Origin: Lachnospiraceae bacterium
GTDB lineage: Bacteria > Bacillota > Clostridia > Lachnospirales > Lachnospiraceae
Direction: 5' to 3'
Length of the DNA stretch: 59,740 nt
NCBI GenBank assembly: GCA_910574965.1
Contig: CAJTDB010000023.1
Coordinates: 1-59,740 of the forward strand
In this document: positions 1 to 8,563 of the stretch, piece after piece
Layout of the letters: every line of letters starts with the position of its first letter
How positions within the stretch are numbered: the stretch's first letter is position 1
Notes under the pieces: model-generated
The model's database searches: none
Told to the model about the DNA's origin: nothing
Seen by the model: only the letters and a program-made list of their open reading frames with translations
Made by a program: the position numbers and the translations under genes

Positions 1-643
1 TTCCTCCGCTAAGATCAGGAATCGTGACGAGCTCCATCTTTCGGTTTACCCGCACATTGCTGGCATTCTCCACCAGATCCGATACCATGTACCAGGAGTA
101 CAGCTCGTTTTTTCGAAAGGGATTTCGAAGACACCACAGATCGCAGGGTACAATATAGGAGTTGGACAGATATTCCACTGCCAGTACCAGGGAATGGAGA
201 TTGTTCTTTGACGCGTAGTTCTCATTTACGATCAGATTGACGCCAAATTCATCCATCAGATATTCGAACTGTTCTTTCATAAAGCCAACAACAATATGAA
301 TCTCCTGGACGCCAGCTTCCTGAAGCTGACGGATGATTCTTTCGATTAAGGGTTCCCCATTGATGGAGAGCAGTGCCTTGGGGACCTGTGTGTTGATTGG
401 AACCATCCGCATTCCAAAGCCGGCAGCAAGGATGACTGCGTTTTTGGGGGCCTGAGCGCGAAACTCGTTTCGCGCCTGATCGGTAAGAGAAATGTCCTCT
501 TTCAGATATCCTTCTTTGATCAGGTTTTTAATGGAGCGGTTTACAACGCCCAAGGAGTATCCGCTGATTTCGGATAGGATTCTTTGGTTGATGAAAGGGT
601 CTGTTAGTAGTGTGGATAGAATGTCTTTTTCTTGTCTGGTCAT
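1..643 (-). CDS. LicC-like nucleotidyltransferase with N-terminal winged helix (3' end cut by window)
   Basis: The start ATG is at 643-641 on the minus strand, preceded by a GAGGA ribosome site; the frame stays open to the left edge, so the C-terminus is missing. Residues 1-60 look like a winged helix-turn-helix (ISGYSLGVVNRSIKNLIKEGYL region). From about residue 67 an NTP-transferase domain begins with AVILAAGFGMRM, then PKALLSINGEPLIE and NNLHSLVLA. This is the pattern of the LicC/CTP:phosphocholine cytidylyltransferase branch of sugar-nucleotide transferases. The family makes CDP-choline or similar activated head groups for surface polymers; the substrate here is inferred, not shown. It has the same strand as the left polysaccharide locus but a 147-bp gap with its own regulatory-looking DNA, so it may be a separate unit. 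Confidence 0.8.
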   Translation of the reverse strand, partial: MTRQEKDILSTLLTDPFINQRILSEISGYSLGVVNRSIKNLIKEGYLKEDISLTDQARNEFRAQAPKNAVILAAGFGMRMVPINTQVPKALLSINGEPLIERIIRQLQEAGVQEIHIVVGFMKEQFEYLMDEFGVNLIVNENYASKNNLHSLVLAVEYLSNSYIVPCDLWCLRNPFRKNELYSWYMVSDLVENASNVRVNRKMELVTIPDLSGG

Positions 644-698
644 GGGAATTCCTCGGTTTTCTGTTTGCTATTTGTTTTTCAGAGTTCTTTTTTTGAAT

Positions 699-753
699 TT
701 CGTGAATTGGTAATTTTGTGGATTCGTGAACACGATAGGAAATAACATGTTAT
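699..753. promoter_or_regulatory. Direct repeats and palindrome upstream of the LicC-like gene
   Basis: The gap 644-790 holds two copies of TTCGTGAA (699-706 and 723-730, 24 bp apart) and a perfect 12-bp palindrome ATAACATGTTAT (742-753). Such a cluster just upstream of a gene that itself encodes a winged helix could be an operator; no clear -35/-10 pair was found. Confidence 0.35.
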
Positions 754-790
754 CTCTAAATGTCACCAAAGTATTTAAAAACTTGCAAAT

Positions 791-1822
791 TTAAACTTCA
801 CTTTCAAAATCTTTGACCGCAGTTGGGAAGTACAAATATTCTTTTAATTCATTTTCAATATATAATACTTCCTCAGATTTACAATTTATTCTGTCCCACA
901 CCCTTGTATTTTTCTTCGATTGATCAGGAATAAACAGTTCCTTTTCGCGTACATGATCAAAGGGTTCAAGGCCCAACCATTCTATAAGGTTCTGTCTTGT
1001 TTTCTCGTATTTATAAATCATATCCTCAAACTGTATGAACTTAACACATTTGGGATCAATAGAATCTGTCTTTCGATGAGCTCTCGTATATCTAAACCAT
1101 TTGCAAAAACTCTCAACGTCCGAAGGAATAACCCCGTCTTTCCATACATACTTTTCTAATAAAAAAATATCTCGTGGATCACGATCTACAATTACAACTT
1201 TTATATTGTCAAAATATCTGAGATACCTATTCAAATTTGTTGGCGGGACAATCTGGTCTACCATAACAATTTCTGCCTCATTACAAACAGAGCTGAACAA
1301 ATCAGAAATATACTTTTTTGTACATTCTATAAATTTTTCTTTTGATGGATGTGCACAATAGGTTATTTCATTTTTCATGGTATTTAATATACGTTCCGGT
1401 CGATTTTTCCAAATCGTTAATTTAAATATTTTATTTAATATTCGTTTGCGAAAATAAAAAAAAGCTCCTTTATCCATCAGATCATACTGCCACCATCCTC
1501 GATAAGTAAAGTCCGTCAAATCAGCAATGTATTTATCAGAATATTTTTTCCAATTACCATGGAAAAATTTTTCATATTTCCACCCAAAGATATTTCCACA
1601 ATAAAAATTAACCAGTCTCTGATATCTCTTAATAGCATGTCCAGAATTATGCCTATTAAAATTTTCAACCAAATGATATTCTAAATCAGTAACACCATCC
1701 GGGTCTTGAATAAACCGGAATTCTTCGTTCGTGAAAGAATATACTGTTCTAAACTCAGAAACAAAATCAGTGATTGCACTTGAGCCACTTCCATAATAAC
1801 TTGCACAAGTAATAAATCTCAT
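791..1822 (-). CDS. Sulfotransferase-family protein
   Basis: A 343-residue protein. The start at 1822 gives MRFITCASYYGSGSSAITDF and has GAGG nine bases upstream; an in-frame ATG at 1843 lacks a ribosome site. The glycine/serine-rich N-terminal loop (YGSGSSA) fits the 5'-phosphosulfate-binding loop of PAPS-dependent sulfotransferases. Later VVIVDRDPRDIFLLEKY (about residue 230) resembles the 3'-phosphate-binding motif. It is the last gene of the left polysaccharide operon, 34 bp after the GT4 gene. I infer that it sulfates the glycan or its precursor, with PAPS supplied from elsewhere in the genome. Another P-loop transferase cannot be excluded. Confidence 0.7.
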   Translation of the reverse strand: MRFITCASYYGSGSSAITDFVSEFRTVYSFTNEEFRFIQDPDGVTDLEYHLVENFNRHNSGHAIKRYQRLVNFYCGNIFGWKYEKFFHGNWKKYSDKYIADLTDFTYRGWWQYDLMDKGAFFYFRKRILNKIFKLTIWKNRPERILNTMKNEITYCAHPSKEKFIECTKKYISDLFSSVCNEAEIVMVDQIVPPTNLNRYLRYFDNIKVVIVDRDPRDIFLLEKYVWKDGVIPSDVESFCKWFRYTRAHRKTDSIDPKCVKFIQFEDMIYKYEKTRQNLIEWLGLEPFDHVREKELFIPDQSKKNTRVWDRINCKSEEVLYIENELKEYLYFPTAVKDFESEV

Positions 1823-1855
1823 TTCGTATTTCCTCATTTCCATATATATTTATTT

Positions 1856-3034
1856 TTATACTAAATTGTTAAAAAAATGTTCTATCTGCTGTTGAACAAA
1901 CTCAGGACTAAATTCATTCAATTTTTTTGTACCATTTGCGATTAAATTGTTTGCTAGTTCTTTGTCTGTATATATTTTGTATATATTATCAGCTAACATT
2001 TCCGGATCAAATACTTCGCTTATTAGTCCACATTTATTATTTTGAAGTATTTCTGGCACTCCGGGAATACTATCTGTTGCTGCAATGGGAAGATGATATG
2101 TCATAGCTTCAAGCAGTACGGTTGGTAAGCCTTCTAATGGACTCGAATGGACGTATACAGATGCTGCAGAATAAAAGTTTTGGACATCTACTCTACTACC
2201 CATAAAGATAATATTGTCAGACATTTTTTTCTTTTTTACATATATTTCCAGTTGTTTTTTATTTTTACCATCACCAACTAGAAGAAGTTTTTTGTTAAAA
2301 TGATATTTTTTATTTAAAATGCAAACTGCGTCAATTGCCGTTTTTTGATCTTTATCATCTGCAAATCGAGCAACCATCAAACAAAAATCACCATATTTAC
2401 TCTTTAATTGTTCAACCAGATGTGTATCGATTTCACACTCGGCTATATAGATGGGGTTATATATCCTCTTTTTGTTAATACTATTTTCTCTAAAAAATCT
2501 AAAAAATTCAGTATCACACATATTAGAAAGAGAAACCAAATTTTTAATCTTTTTGTATAACAGTAAAAATGACGGAGAAATAATTACATAACCATATAAT
2601 GCACCATGAAGCCATGCAATTTTATACTTTGCCTTTATATACGAGTCTGCCACAAATGTCAAATCATTTATATGTCCCGAAAAAGCTATAGAGATATCAT
2701 AAGATTCTCGTAAATATTTATTTCTTATTACAAGTAAGGGTTTGTATAAAATGTTTAAAAGTTTGGTAATAATATATGCAATAGGATATATGTATTTTCC
2801 CCACCATGCTTTCTTTAATATAGCTGCATATCTTTCTGGAGAAAGCCAACGAGGGAAATTAATGCGAGCACACCTAACACTATCATCTATTGAACATTCC
2901 ATTGCTTTTAGCTCAGGCCTAAGATTGAATACAGTAACATCATGACCTAAATTACGAAAAATGCGAATATAGTCTATTCCAACTCTTTCAATTCCTCCAA
3001 TTTGTAAACCATCGAAAACAATTGCCAATTTCAT
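1856..3034 (-). CDS. Glycosyltransferase, GT4 family (GT-B fold)
   Basis: A 392-residue retaining glycosyltransferase, expected to work at the cytoplasmic face of the membrane adding one sugar to the lipid-linked repeat unit. The N-terminus (MKLAIVFDGLQIGGIERVG) has the glycine-rich loop of GT-B enzymes. The C-terminal half carries LMVARFADDKDQKTAI, LLVGDGKNKK and the nucleotide-sugar site GLPTVLLEAM, with the E-x7-E pattern ending GVPEIL. The ATG at 3034 follows a GGTGACG-type ribosome site. Donor and acceptor cannot be read from sequence; it is one of three GT4 enzymes in the left locus. Confidence 0.88.
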   Translation of the reverse strand: MKLAIVFDGLQIGGIERVGIDYIRIFRNLGHDVTVFNLRPELKAMECSIDDSVRCARINFPRWLSPERYAAILKKAWWGKYIYPIAYIITKLLNILYKPLLVIRNKYLRESYDISIAFSGHINDLTFVADSYIKAKYKIAWLHGALYGYVIISPSFLLLYKKIKNLVSLSNMCDTEFFRFFRENSINKKRIYNPIYIAECEIDTHLVEQLKSKYGDFCLMVARFADDKDQKTAIDAVCILNKKYHFNKKLLLVGDGKNKKQLEIYVKKKKMSDNIIFMGSRVDVQNFYSAASVYVHSSPLEGLPTVLLEAMTYHLPIAATDSIPGVPEILQNNKCGLISEVFDPEMLADNIYKIYTDKELANNLIANGTKKLNEFSPEFVQQQIEHFFNNLV

Positions 3035-3099
3035 ATTACGTCACCATTCTGCAATAATTCTTTGCTTACCCTTATATATACTTTATGAATTATCATCTG

Positions 3100-3999
3100 C
3101 TAGTTTATAATATTGATCCATCTTTTAAACGACATATTATAATTGAAGTTTAAATTTTTTCTCAATTTTCTATCGTCAAATACAGTGTCTCCAGACTCTA
3201 TTTTTTTTGCCATTTCCGGCCAAGGTATATAATCTATGCTAACATTATAAATACTTGCAATTTGCTCAGCCATTTCCTTTAAGCTATAATTTTCTCCACC
3301 GATATTAAAAACATCATTTATACATTTATTATTAAATGCTCCTTCAATCATTATCTTACAGAGATCTTCTATGTAAGTTATTGTTCTTCTAACAGATCCT
3401 TTGCCATATATAGAAATATTCTCTCCTTTTATAGCTTTAGACATCATAAACTCTGCTGTTCCATATGAAGAGGCATTAGGAACAAGTGTTCCGTAAGGAA
3501 CACATATTCTAAATATGCAATATTTAATACCGTATATATCGCTGTATTGTTTTAAATAGTTTTCGCATGCAAATTTGTTAATGGCATATATTGTTTTAAA
3601 TTCCTTTTCGGAATCTTCAGCCTGAAGTTCTTTTTTTCCTTTATAAATGAGACGCGTAGATGGAAAAATTATCTTAGCTTTAGATCCTTGCCTTCTGTAC
3701 TCGTTTAAAATATTTAGTAAAGAGCGTTCATTTATATCAATAAACGTATCATATTCTTCAAATCCATTTGCACTTCCAGTTTTTCCAACAAACATAAAGA
3801 TATAATCACAATCCATGTCTATTGTGGATACTGATTCTTTAGATAAAATATTAATTTTATTATAATTTTTTTCACCGTCCTTGTGTTTTTGGGAACTTCC
3901 GTATAAGCTTAAATGAACATCATGTTTACTCTGGTTTAAATAATATATTAGATTTCTTGCAATATAACTATTAGATCCAATCACCGCAATACGTTTCAT
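3100..3999 (-). CDS. NAD(P)-dependent sugar epimerase/reductase (extended SDR)
   Basis: A 299-residue extended short-chain dehydrogenase. VIGSNSYIARNL is the N-terminal nucleotide loop, a degenerate GxxGxxG. The catalytic pair is YAINK (about residue 140), and FPSTRLIYKG stands at the usual serine position. Gene neighbours are a Gfo/Idh-type 3-ketoreductase and a 2,3-dehydratase, so a likely role is C-4 keto reduction that finishes a 2,6-dideoxyhexose; this is inference from context. The ATG at 3999 has TTAGGAG upstream. A second SDR (12240-13172) in the same operon competes for this role. Confidence 0.82.
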   Translation of the reverse strand: MKRIAVIGSNSYIARNLIYYLNQSKHDVHLSLYGSSQKHKDGEKNYNKINILSKESVSTIDMDCDYIFMFVGKTGSANGFEEYDTFIDINERSLLNILNEYRRQGSKAKIIFPSTRLIYKGKKELQAEDSEKEFKTIYAINKFACENYLKQYSDIYGIKYCIFRICVPYGTLVPNASSYGTAEFMMSKAIKGENISIYGKGSVRRTITYIEDLCKIMIEGAFNNKCINDVFNIGGENYSLKEMAEQIASIYNVSIDYIPWPEMAKKIESGDTVFDDRKLRKNLNFNYNMSFKRWINIIN

Positions 4000-4031
4000 T
4001 TTTTCTCCTAAATCTGTCCATATATTCTGCT

Positions 4032-5060
4032 TTATTGCTTACCAGCTACGCGTCCAAATTCATCTACCATTTCTGCCTGTTTTAAAATTTCTTTATAATT
4101 AGCCCTTCTGATTTTATTGTTTTGTATACATTGCAAAAATCTTTCAATAGATTTTTTAAATGCATTATCTTCAGGTAATTGTCTTTTTTCGTTACGATTA
4201 TTTTTTCTTATAATTATCTCTGGGAAAAAACCAGCGGGTGCCGTTAGGACTCTTCCTGTTCTTAGACAGCCTTTACTTCCCCACACTTCCAGTTCACATT
4301 TATATTCATTATCCATACCAAATGCTATTTGTGCTGTAATCCCCTTTTCGTTTACGATTGCCGCAGAACCATAAATATCAACTTCGAATCTATCTGTATA
4401 ATTCATCTGTGCATATTTTATTTTAGCAGTCTCACCAAGAAGCCTAGAGGCATATTTTATAGTGTAGCCACCTGCATCAATCAAGGCTCCGCCTCCCAAT
4501 GATCTATTATATCTAAAGTCAGTAGCCTCTCGTTGTGGAAAACCAAAAGAAATCCTATATAAGCGGACATCTCCAATTTCTCCGTTCTCTATAATCTTTT
4601 CAATTGCATTCAATTGTTGATGGAAATTGAACATATAATTTTCATGGAGTGCCAATCCACGAGTTTCTGCCATTTCGACAAGTTCCCTAGTTTCTTCTAA
4701 TGATATAGTGAAGGGTTTTTCTACAAGAACATGTTTTCCGCATTCAAGAGCTTTTTTAGCCCACTGATAATGCAGTGCAGGGGGAAGCGGAATATAAATC
4801 GCATCAATTTCAGAAGATTCTACGATCGTTCTATATCCTTCAAAAATCTTACCTCCATACAAATCAATAAATGCCTTTGCCTTTTGGTATTCTTTTTTCA
4901 ATTTGTCCTGGATGACATTTTCAGCAAGTATTTCATTCCTGAATCGCTCATCCCTCAAATAAATACCTAATCCTTTGAACTCTAATCCATCTACTAATTG
5001 AAGCGCCGGCATAAATCTTCTGAATGCTATTTCAGAAGGGCAAATAACCCCTAGTCTCAT
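4032..5060 (-). CDS. Gfo/Idh/MocA oxidoreductase, probable NDP-sugar 3-ketoreductase
   Basis: A 342-residue oxidoreductase. The start at 5060 (MRLGVICPSE) has a GAGAGG ribosome site; an upstream ATG at 5075 does not. The N-terminal Rossmann domain leads to VLVEKPF (about residue 112-118), whose lysine is the family's catalytic lysine, then GGGALIDAGGY. The protein resembles the KijD10/TylC1-type 3-ketoreductases, which reduce the unstable 3,4-diketo product of NDP-hexose 2,3-dehydratases. The 2,3-dehydratase gene lies immediately upstream in the operon (29 bp gap), which strongly supports this pairing. Confidence 0.82.
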   Translation of the reverse strand: MRLGVICPSEIAFRRFMPALQLVDGLEFKGLGIYLRDERFRNEILAENVIQDKLKKEYQKAKAFIDLYGGKIFEGYRTIVESSEIDAIYIPLPPALHYQWAKKALECGKHVLVEKPFTISLEETRELVEMAETRGLALHENYMFNFHQQLNAIEKIIENGEIGDVRLYRISFGFPQREATDFRYNRSLGGGALIDAGGYTIKYASRLLGETAKIKYAQMNYTDRFEVDIYGSAAIVNEKGITAQIAFGMDNEYKCELEVWGSKGCLRTGRVLTAPAGFFPEIIIRKNNRNEKRQLPEDNAFKKSIERFLQCIQNNKIRRANYKEILKQAEMVDEFGRVAGKQ

Positions 5061-5089
5061 ATCGTTTCCTCTCAAACAATTTTATATCA

Positions 5090-6484
5090 TCATAGTTTTA
5101 TCAATGATAATAAATTTCTTAACTGAATATTCAAACAATTGTTTACTTGTGATAGATAATTTAATGTGGCAAAATCAATCCATATATATCCATTAGGAAG
5201 TTCTGGTAATTGATCCGCCGAACATTCAATGATAATATTGCGATTTTGTTCATGGTAAAATCTCCCACCTTCCTCCGAAAGAATTACATCTATCAGCAAT
5301 CCCGTAGAATGTTCGAGCTGCTTCCTGAAAAAATTTTCGATAGGATCATCATTATACAAATAATGTGTTGCTTCCCATTGAATGGTAGGTCCTATTTCAA
5401 CCTTATCAAAAGAACCTATTTCAGGTTTGATTTTTACAATAAAATTTCTTTTCTTAGATATTACTGCAGAAATTAGCCCAAAAGTAGCTGCTCCAATTGC
5501 TTTAAATAATGGCTGTCCCCAATGTTGAACTTCTCTTCCAGAAATTTCTATATCATAATATCTGACCATAAAATCCGCTTGCTTTTTACAGGTGACTCCG
5601 TATTCATCAATATACCAGTCAACAAGTTGGTTTAGAGGTATAGTTACTAATGTAATATCTCGAAACATTTTATAATTATTGACTTTCTGGTAAATTTCTG
5701 GAAGCATTTTGCTTTGTTCTCCGTTAAAAATAGACTCAAATATAGCTTTATCTTTAAACAATGATTCAATTTCATTCAATTCATTATCCGGAATACGTTC
5801 AGTTATGAAAGGAATTCCTGAAAGAACAGTTCTCGTGTCCATATTAACCAGATTATTAATTTCCATTAATTTTTTGATTTGACCAAGTGTCATCCATTTG
5901 AAACTGGGATAGACTTCAATATCTTCATCAATCAACATTATCATATTTCGATTTCGTTTTTTATAAAATCTCCCTGCTTGCTCGGATTGAATTTGATCGT
6001 ATATCACATGATATTTAGATGAATGTTCAAAATAGTCAAAATAGAGTGGAAGCTTACCACCATGTACACGGGTAAAATTACTTTTTGTTGCTTGAATTGT
6101 CGGGGAAATTTGCACACAGTTGACATTTCCAGGTTCAATTTTTGCTTGCATAAGAAAATTCAAAACGCCATTTATTTCTTTGCATATAATTCCAAGATAA
6201 CCTATTTCAGGTTGAATAATAATAGGTTGTTCTTTTTTAAAATTCCCATCAACAAAAAGACGCATTCCTTTTACAGAAAAGAAACTCCGTTTTCTATTTA
6301 AAATCTCTCCATTATAATCATCATAAAACCAAAACGTATTGTCGTTTATACTACACTCATTAACATTTACATATGTAGTTTCATTTAACTTGGTAATCCA
6401 TGTCAACAAAGATTTTGTTGAATTAACATTTCCTTCACTATTAGCCCAAGATTTTATTATTTTACCAATAATTGAATTTATCAT
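5090..6484 (-). CDS. NDP-hexose 2,3-dehydratase
   Basis: A 464-residue protein made of two related halves. SEQAGRFYKKRNRNMIM (about residue 165) is matched by SEEGGRFYHEQNRNIII (about residue 410), and QISPTIQAT by EIGPTIQWEAT. This tandem layout, with VHGGKLPLYFDYF, is characteristic of the EvaA/TylX3-type NDP-hexose 2,3-dehydratases. These remove the C-2 hydroxyl of NDP-4-keto-6-deoxyglucose, the first step to 2,6-dideoxyhexoses. The family is best known from antibiotic clusters using dTDP sugars. Here it sits with CDP-glucose enzymes in a surface-polysaccharide locus. It overlaps the RfbC-like gene by 4 bp; AAGGTG precedes the ATG. Confidence 0.88.
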   Translation of the reverse strand: MINSIIGKIIKSWANSEGNVNSTKSLLTWITKLNETTYVNVNECSINDNTFWFYDDYNGEILNRKRSFFSVKGMRLFVDGNFKKEQPIIIQPEIGYLGIICKEINGVLNFLMQAKIEPGNVNCVQISPTIQATKSNFTRVHGGKLPLYFDYFEHSSKYHVIYDQIQSEQAGRFYKKRNRNMIMLIDEDIEVYPSFKWMTLGQIKKLMEINNLVNMDTRTVLSGIPFITERIPDNELNEIESLFKDKAIFESIFNGEQSKMLPEIYQKVNNYKMFRDITLVTIPLNQLVDWYIDEYGVTCKKQADFMVRYYDIEISGREVQHWGQPLFKAIGAATFGLISAVISKKRNFIVKIKPEIGSFDKVEIGPTIQWEATHYLYNDDPIENFFRKQLEHSTGLLIDVILSEEGGRFYHEQNRNIIIECSADQLPELPNGYIWIDFATLNYLSQVNNCLNIQLRNLLSLIKL

Positions 6485-7059
6485 AAAACACCTTGTCCAA
6501 TTTTATTGCTATATTCCTTAAAACTCATTAGATTTTTGTCTTTTTCACTAATAATAAGATTGTCTTTACCATTTATAAGCTCAAAAGGCCAGGAAATATT
6601 TATATCGGAATCATTATACATAATTCCAGAGTCCCCTTCTTCGTAAAACACTTCCGCACATTTATAACTCACAATTGAATCTTCAATAACTAGATACCCA
6701 TGGCCAAAATACTCCGGAACAAGGATTTCTTTATATTCATTACCAGATAGATAAAATCCCCGCCACTGTCCAAACGTAGCACTATCAGTTCTAAGATCAA
6801 CAATGACATCGTATACTTTTCCGCTAATACACCTGATCAATTTTGCCTGTTGTTTTCCTAGCTGAAAATGAATAGCTCGAATAACCCCTTTTTTAGAAAT
6901 CGTATAGAATGTTTCTTTTAAATTGTAATTTATGCCCTGCGCTTTAAAAATATCTAAGTTATAATCTTTAATTAGCTTTCCTCTTTCGTCTTCGGAATGA
7001 AAAGCAGAAATTAAGTATGCACCTTCCAAATCGATTTTATTAAATTTAAATTTATTCAT
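6481..7059 (-). CDS. dTDP-4-dehydrorhamnose 3,5-epimerase-like protein (RfbC family)
   Basis: A 192-residue cupin-fold epimerase of normal family length. Family blocks are in order: RAIHFQLGKQQAKLIRC (catalytic histidine region, about 60-75), VYDVIVDLRTDSATFGQW, ILVPEYFGHGYLV and YNDSDINISWPF near the C-terminus. The family epimerises C-3 and/or C-5 of NDP-4-keto-6-deoxy sugars. In this operon the likely substrate is the CDP-4-keto-2,6-dideoxy intermediate, as in TDP-olivose/digitoxose-type pathways; whether C-3, C-5 or both are inverted cannot be told. It has a strong AGGAGG ribosome site and overlaps the flippase gene by 8 bp. Confidence 0.85.
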   Translation of the reverse strand: MNKFKFNKIDLEGAYLISAFHSEDERGKLIKDYNLDIFKAQGINYNLKETFYTISKKGVIRAIHFQLGKQQAKLIRCISGKVYDVIVDLRTDSATFGQWRGFYLSGNEYKEILVPEYFGHGYLVIEDSIVSYKCAEVFYEEGDSGIMYNDSDINISWPFELINGKDNLIISEKDKNLMSFKEYSNKIGQGVL

Positions 7060-8539
7060 TGTTGATTTTCCTCCTGTGTTTTACACTTAGTCTGCTTTTC
7101 AAACCATTTAGCAAAAATAAAAAATATTTATCTCTAGTGATCGTTAATAAGAGCGCATAGACTGTGATCCCTATAAAAATTATAAAAATGGTATTTACTG
7201 GAGTGCATGCTAAAATAATACTCAATATCAACGTGATAGACCACATTGCCATAGAAAAAAATAAGTACTTAAAATTAGGCAATAATATTTTGACTATATT
7301 TATTTGCTTATTTAAATACAAAACTTGCAGTATCATCACACAAATTTCAGAGCCAATAGAAGCTAAGGCAGCTCCTGCGGCGCCATGTGTCCTAATTAAA
7401 ATACTATTAAAGAATATATTTATAATTGTGCCTAATGTAACTGTTAATGTATATGTTTTTTGCTGACAAGTTGCTATTAAATATCCGTACCCCATAAAGT
7501 TTGTCAAGCCCATAATAAGAATCAGAAAAGAAGTTATTGAAAGCACACTACATGAGCCAATATACTCATTTCCCAAAAACCAAGGGAGTAAATTAAAACC
7601 AATAGCAGATATTCCGCATGCCAGAGGGGAACCCAAAAAAAATATATATTTTATGGCACCTTCCACACTTTTTGAAAGCTCTATCTTATTTCCTTCATTA
7701 TAATATAAAGATAATCTTGGAATCAGAACACCCGTAAGCGCTACAATAAATGCTAATCCCATTAAATATATTTTAGTTGCCTGTTCATAGTAACCACTTT
7801 GTATTCCGTCTTCAAAGATCCATCCGATCATACTTTTATCAATCGACATATATAGTGAGGTAGCAATCTGTGGGATAAAGAGGATAACAGCTCCTTTAAA
7901 ATATATAAATATATTTAAATGAACAGTATTTTTTTTTATTAAATTAATCAAGCTAAAATTGTCTATATATTTCTTTAAATAATGAAGAATGCTGATATTT
8001 CCTAATAGCATTAACGATGCATCAATCAATGCATATATTACTAAGTCATTTTCGTTTTTTACAAATAAAAATATGCCAGCAGTGCCTGCTATGCGTATAA
8101 TAATCTGTCTAGTAACCGTTACCTGGAAGTTTTCCATCCCCTGGAAGAACCAAGATGTATCTATGGTGTTTGCAAGCAAAGTGAGTGTTCTCACAATAAA
8201 CAAACATCTTAGATTTTCACTATAAATAGGTAATGTGATAAAATATATTGCTAACACACTAATACCTAGAATAATTTTGAGCAAGAAAATATTATAGAAA
8301 ATCTCAGTATATTTTTCCTTGCAGTTCTGATTCGCACCTATTTCCCGTTGTCCATATGTATAAGTACCCAAAATTATAAAAAGTGAATAATAATTAATGA
8401 CAGAAGAAACATAACTATTATAGCCAACTCCTGACACACTTAATACTCTAGAGATATAAGGTGTAGTTATTAAGGGCAGAAAAATATTCAGCATCTGGTA
8501 TAATATACTAAAGATATAGTTTTTTGTAATATTTTTCAT
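7052..8539 (-). CDS. wzx: Wzx-like polysaccharide flippase
   Basis: A 495-residue integral membrane protein with about twelve to fourteen hydrophobic segments. It begins MKNITKNYIFSILYQMLNIF and PLITTPYISRVLSVSGVG, the signature start of the MOP/PST flippases. Such proteins move undecaprenyl-diphosphate-linked repeat units across the membrane for Wzy polymerisation. The left locus also has its own Wzy (10943-12235), so it is a self-contained Wzx/Wzy set; a second flippase lies at 37514-38965. The ribosome site ahead of the ATG is weak. Confidence 0.9.
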   Translation of the reverse strand: MKNITKNYIFSILYQMLNIFLPLITTPYISRVLSVSGVGYNSYVSSVINYYSLFIILGTYTYGQREIGANQNCKEKYTEIFYNIFLLKIILGISVLAIYFITLPIYSENLRCLFIVRTLTLLANTIDTSWFFQGMENFQVTVTRQIIIRIAGTAGIFLFVKNENDLVIYALIDASLMLLGNISILHYLKKYIDNFSLINLIKKNTVHLNIFIYFKGAVILFIPQIATSLYMSIDKSMIGWIFEDGIQSGYYEQATKIYLMGLAFIVALTGVLIPRLSLYYNEGNKIELSKSVEGAIKYIFFLGSPLACGISAIGFNLLPWFLGNEYIGSCSVLSITSFLILIMGLTNFMGYGYLIATCQQKTYTLTVTLGTIINIFFNSILIRTHGAAGAALASIGSEICVMILQVLYLNKQINIVKILLPNFKYLFFSMAMWSITLILSIILACTPVNTIFIIFIGITVYALLLTITRDKYFLFLLNGLKSRLSVKHRRKINNE

Positions 8540-8563
8540 TGTTGTAAACTATGATTTTTAATA

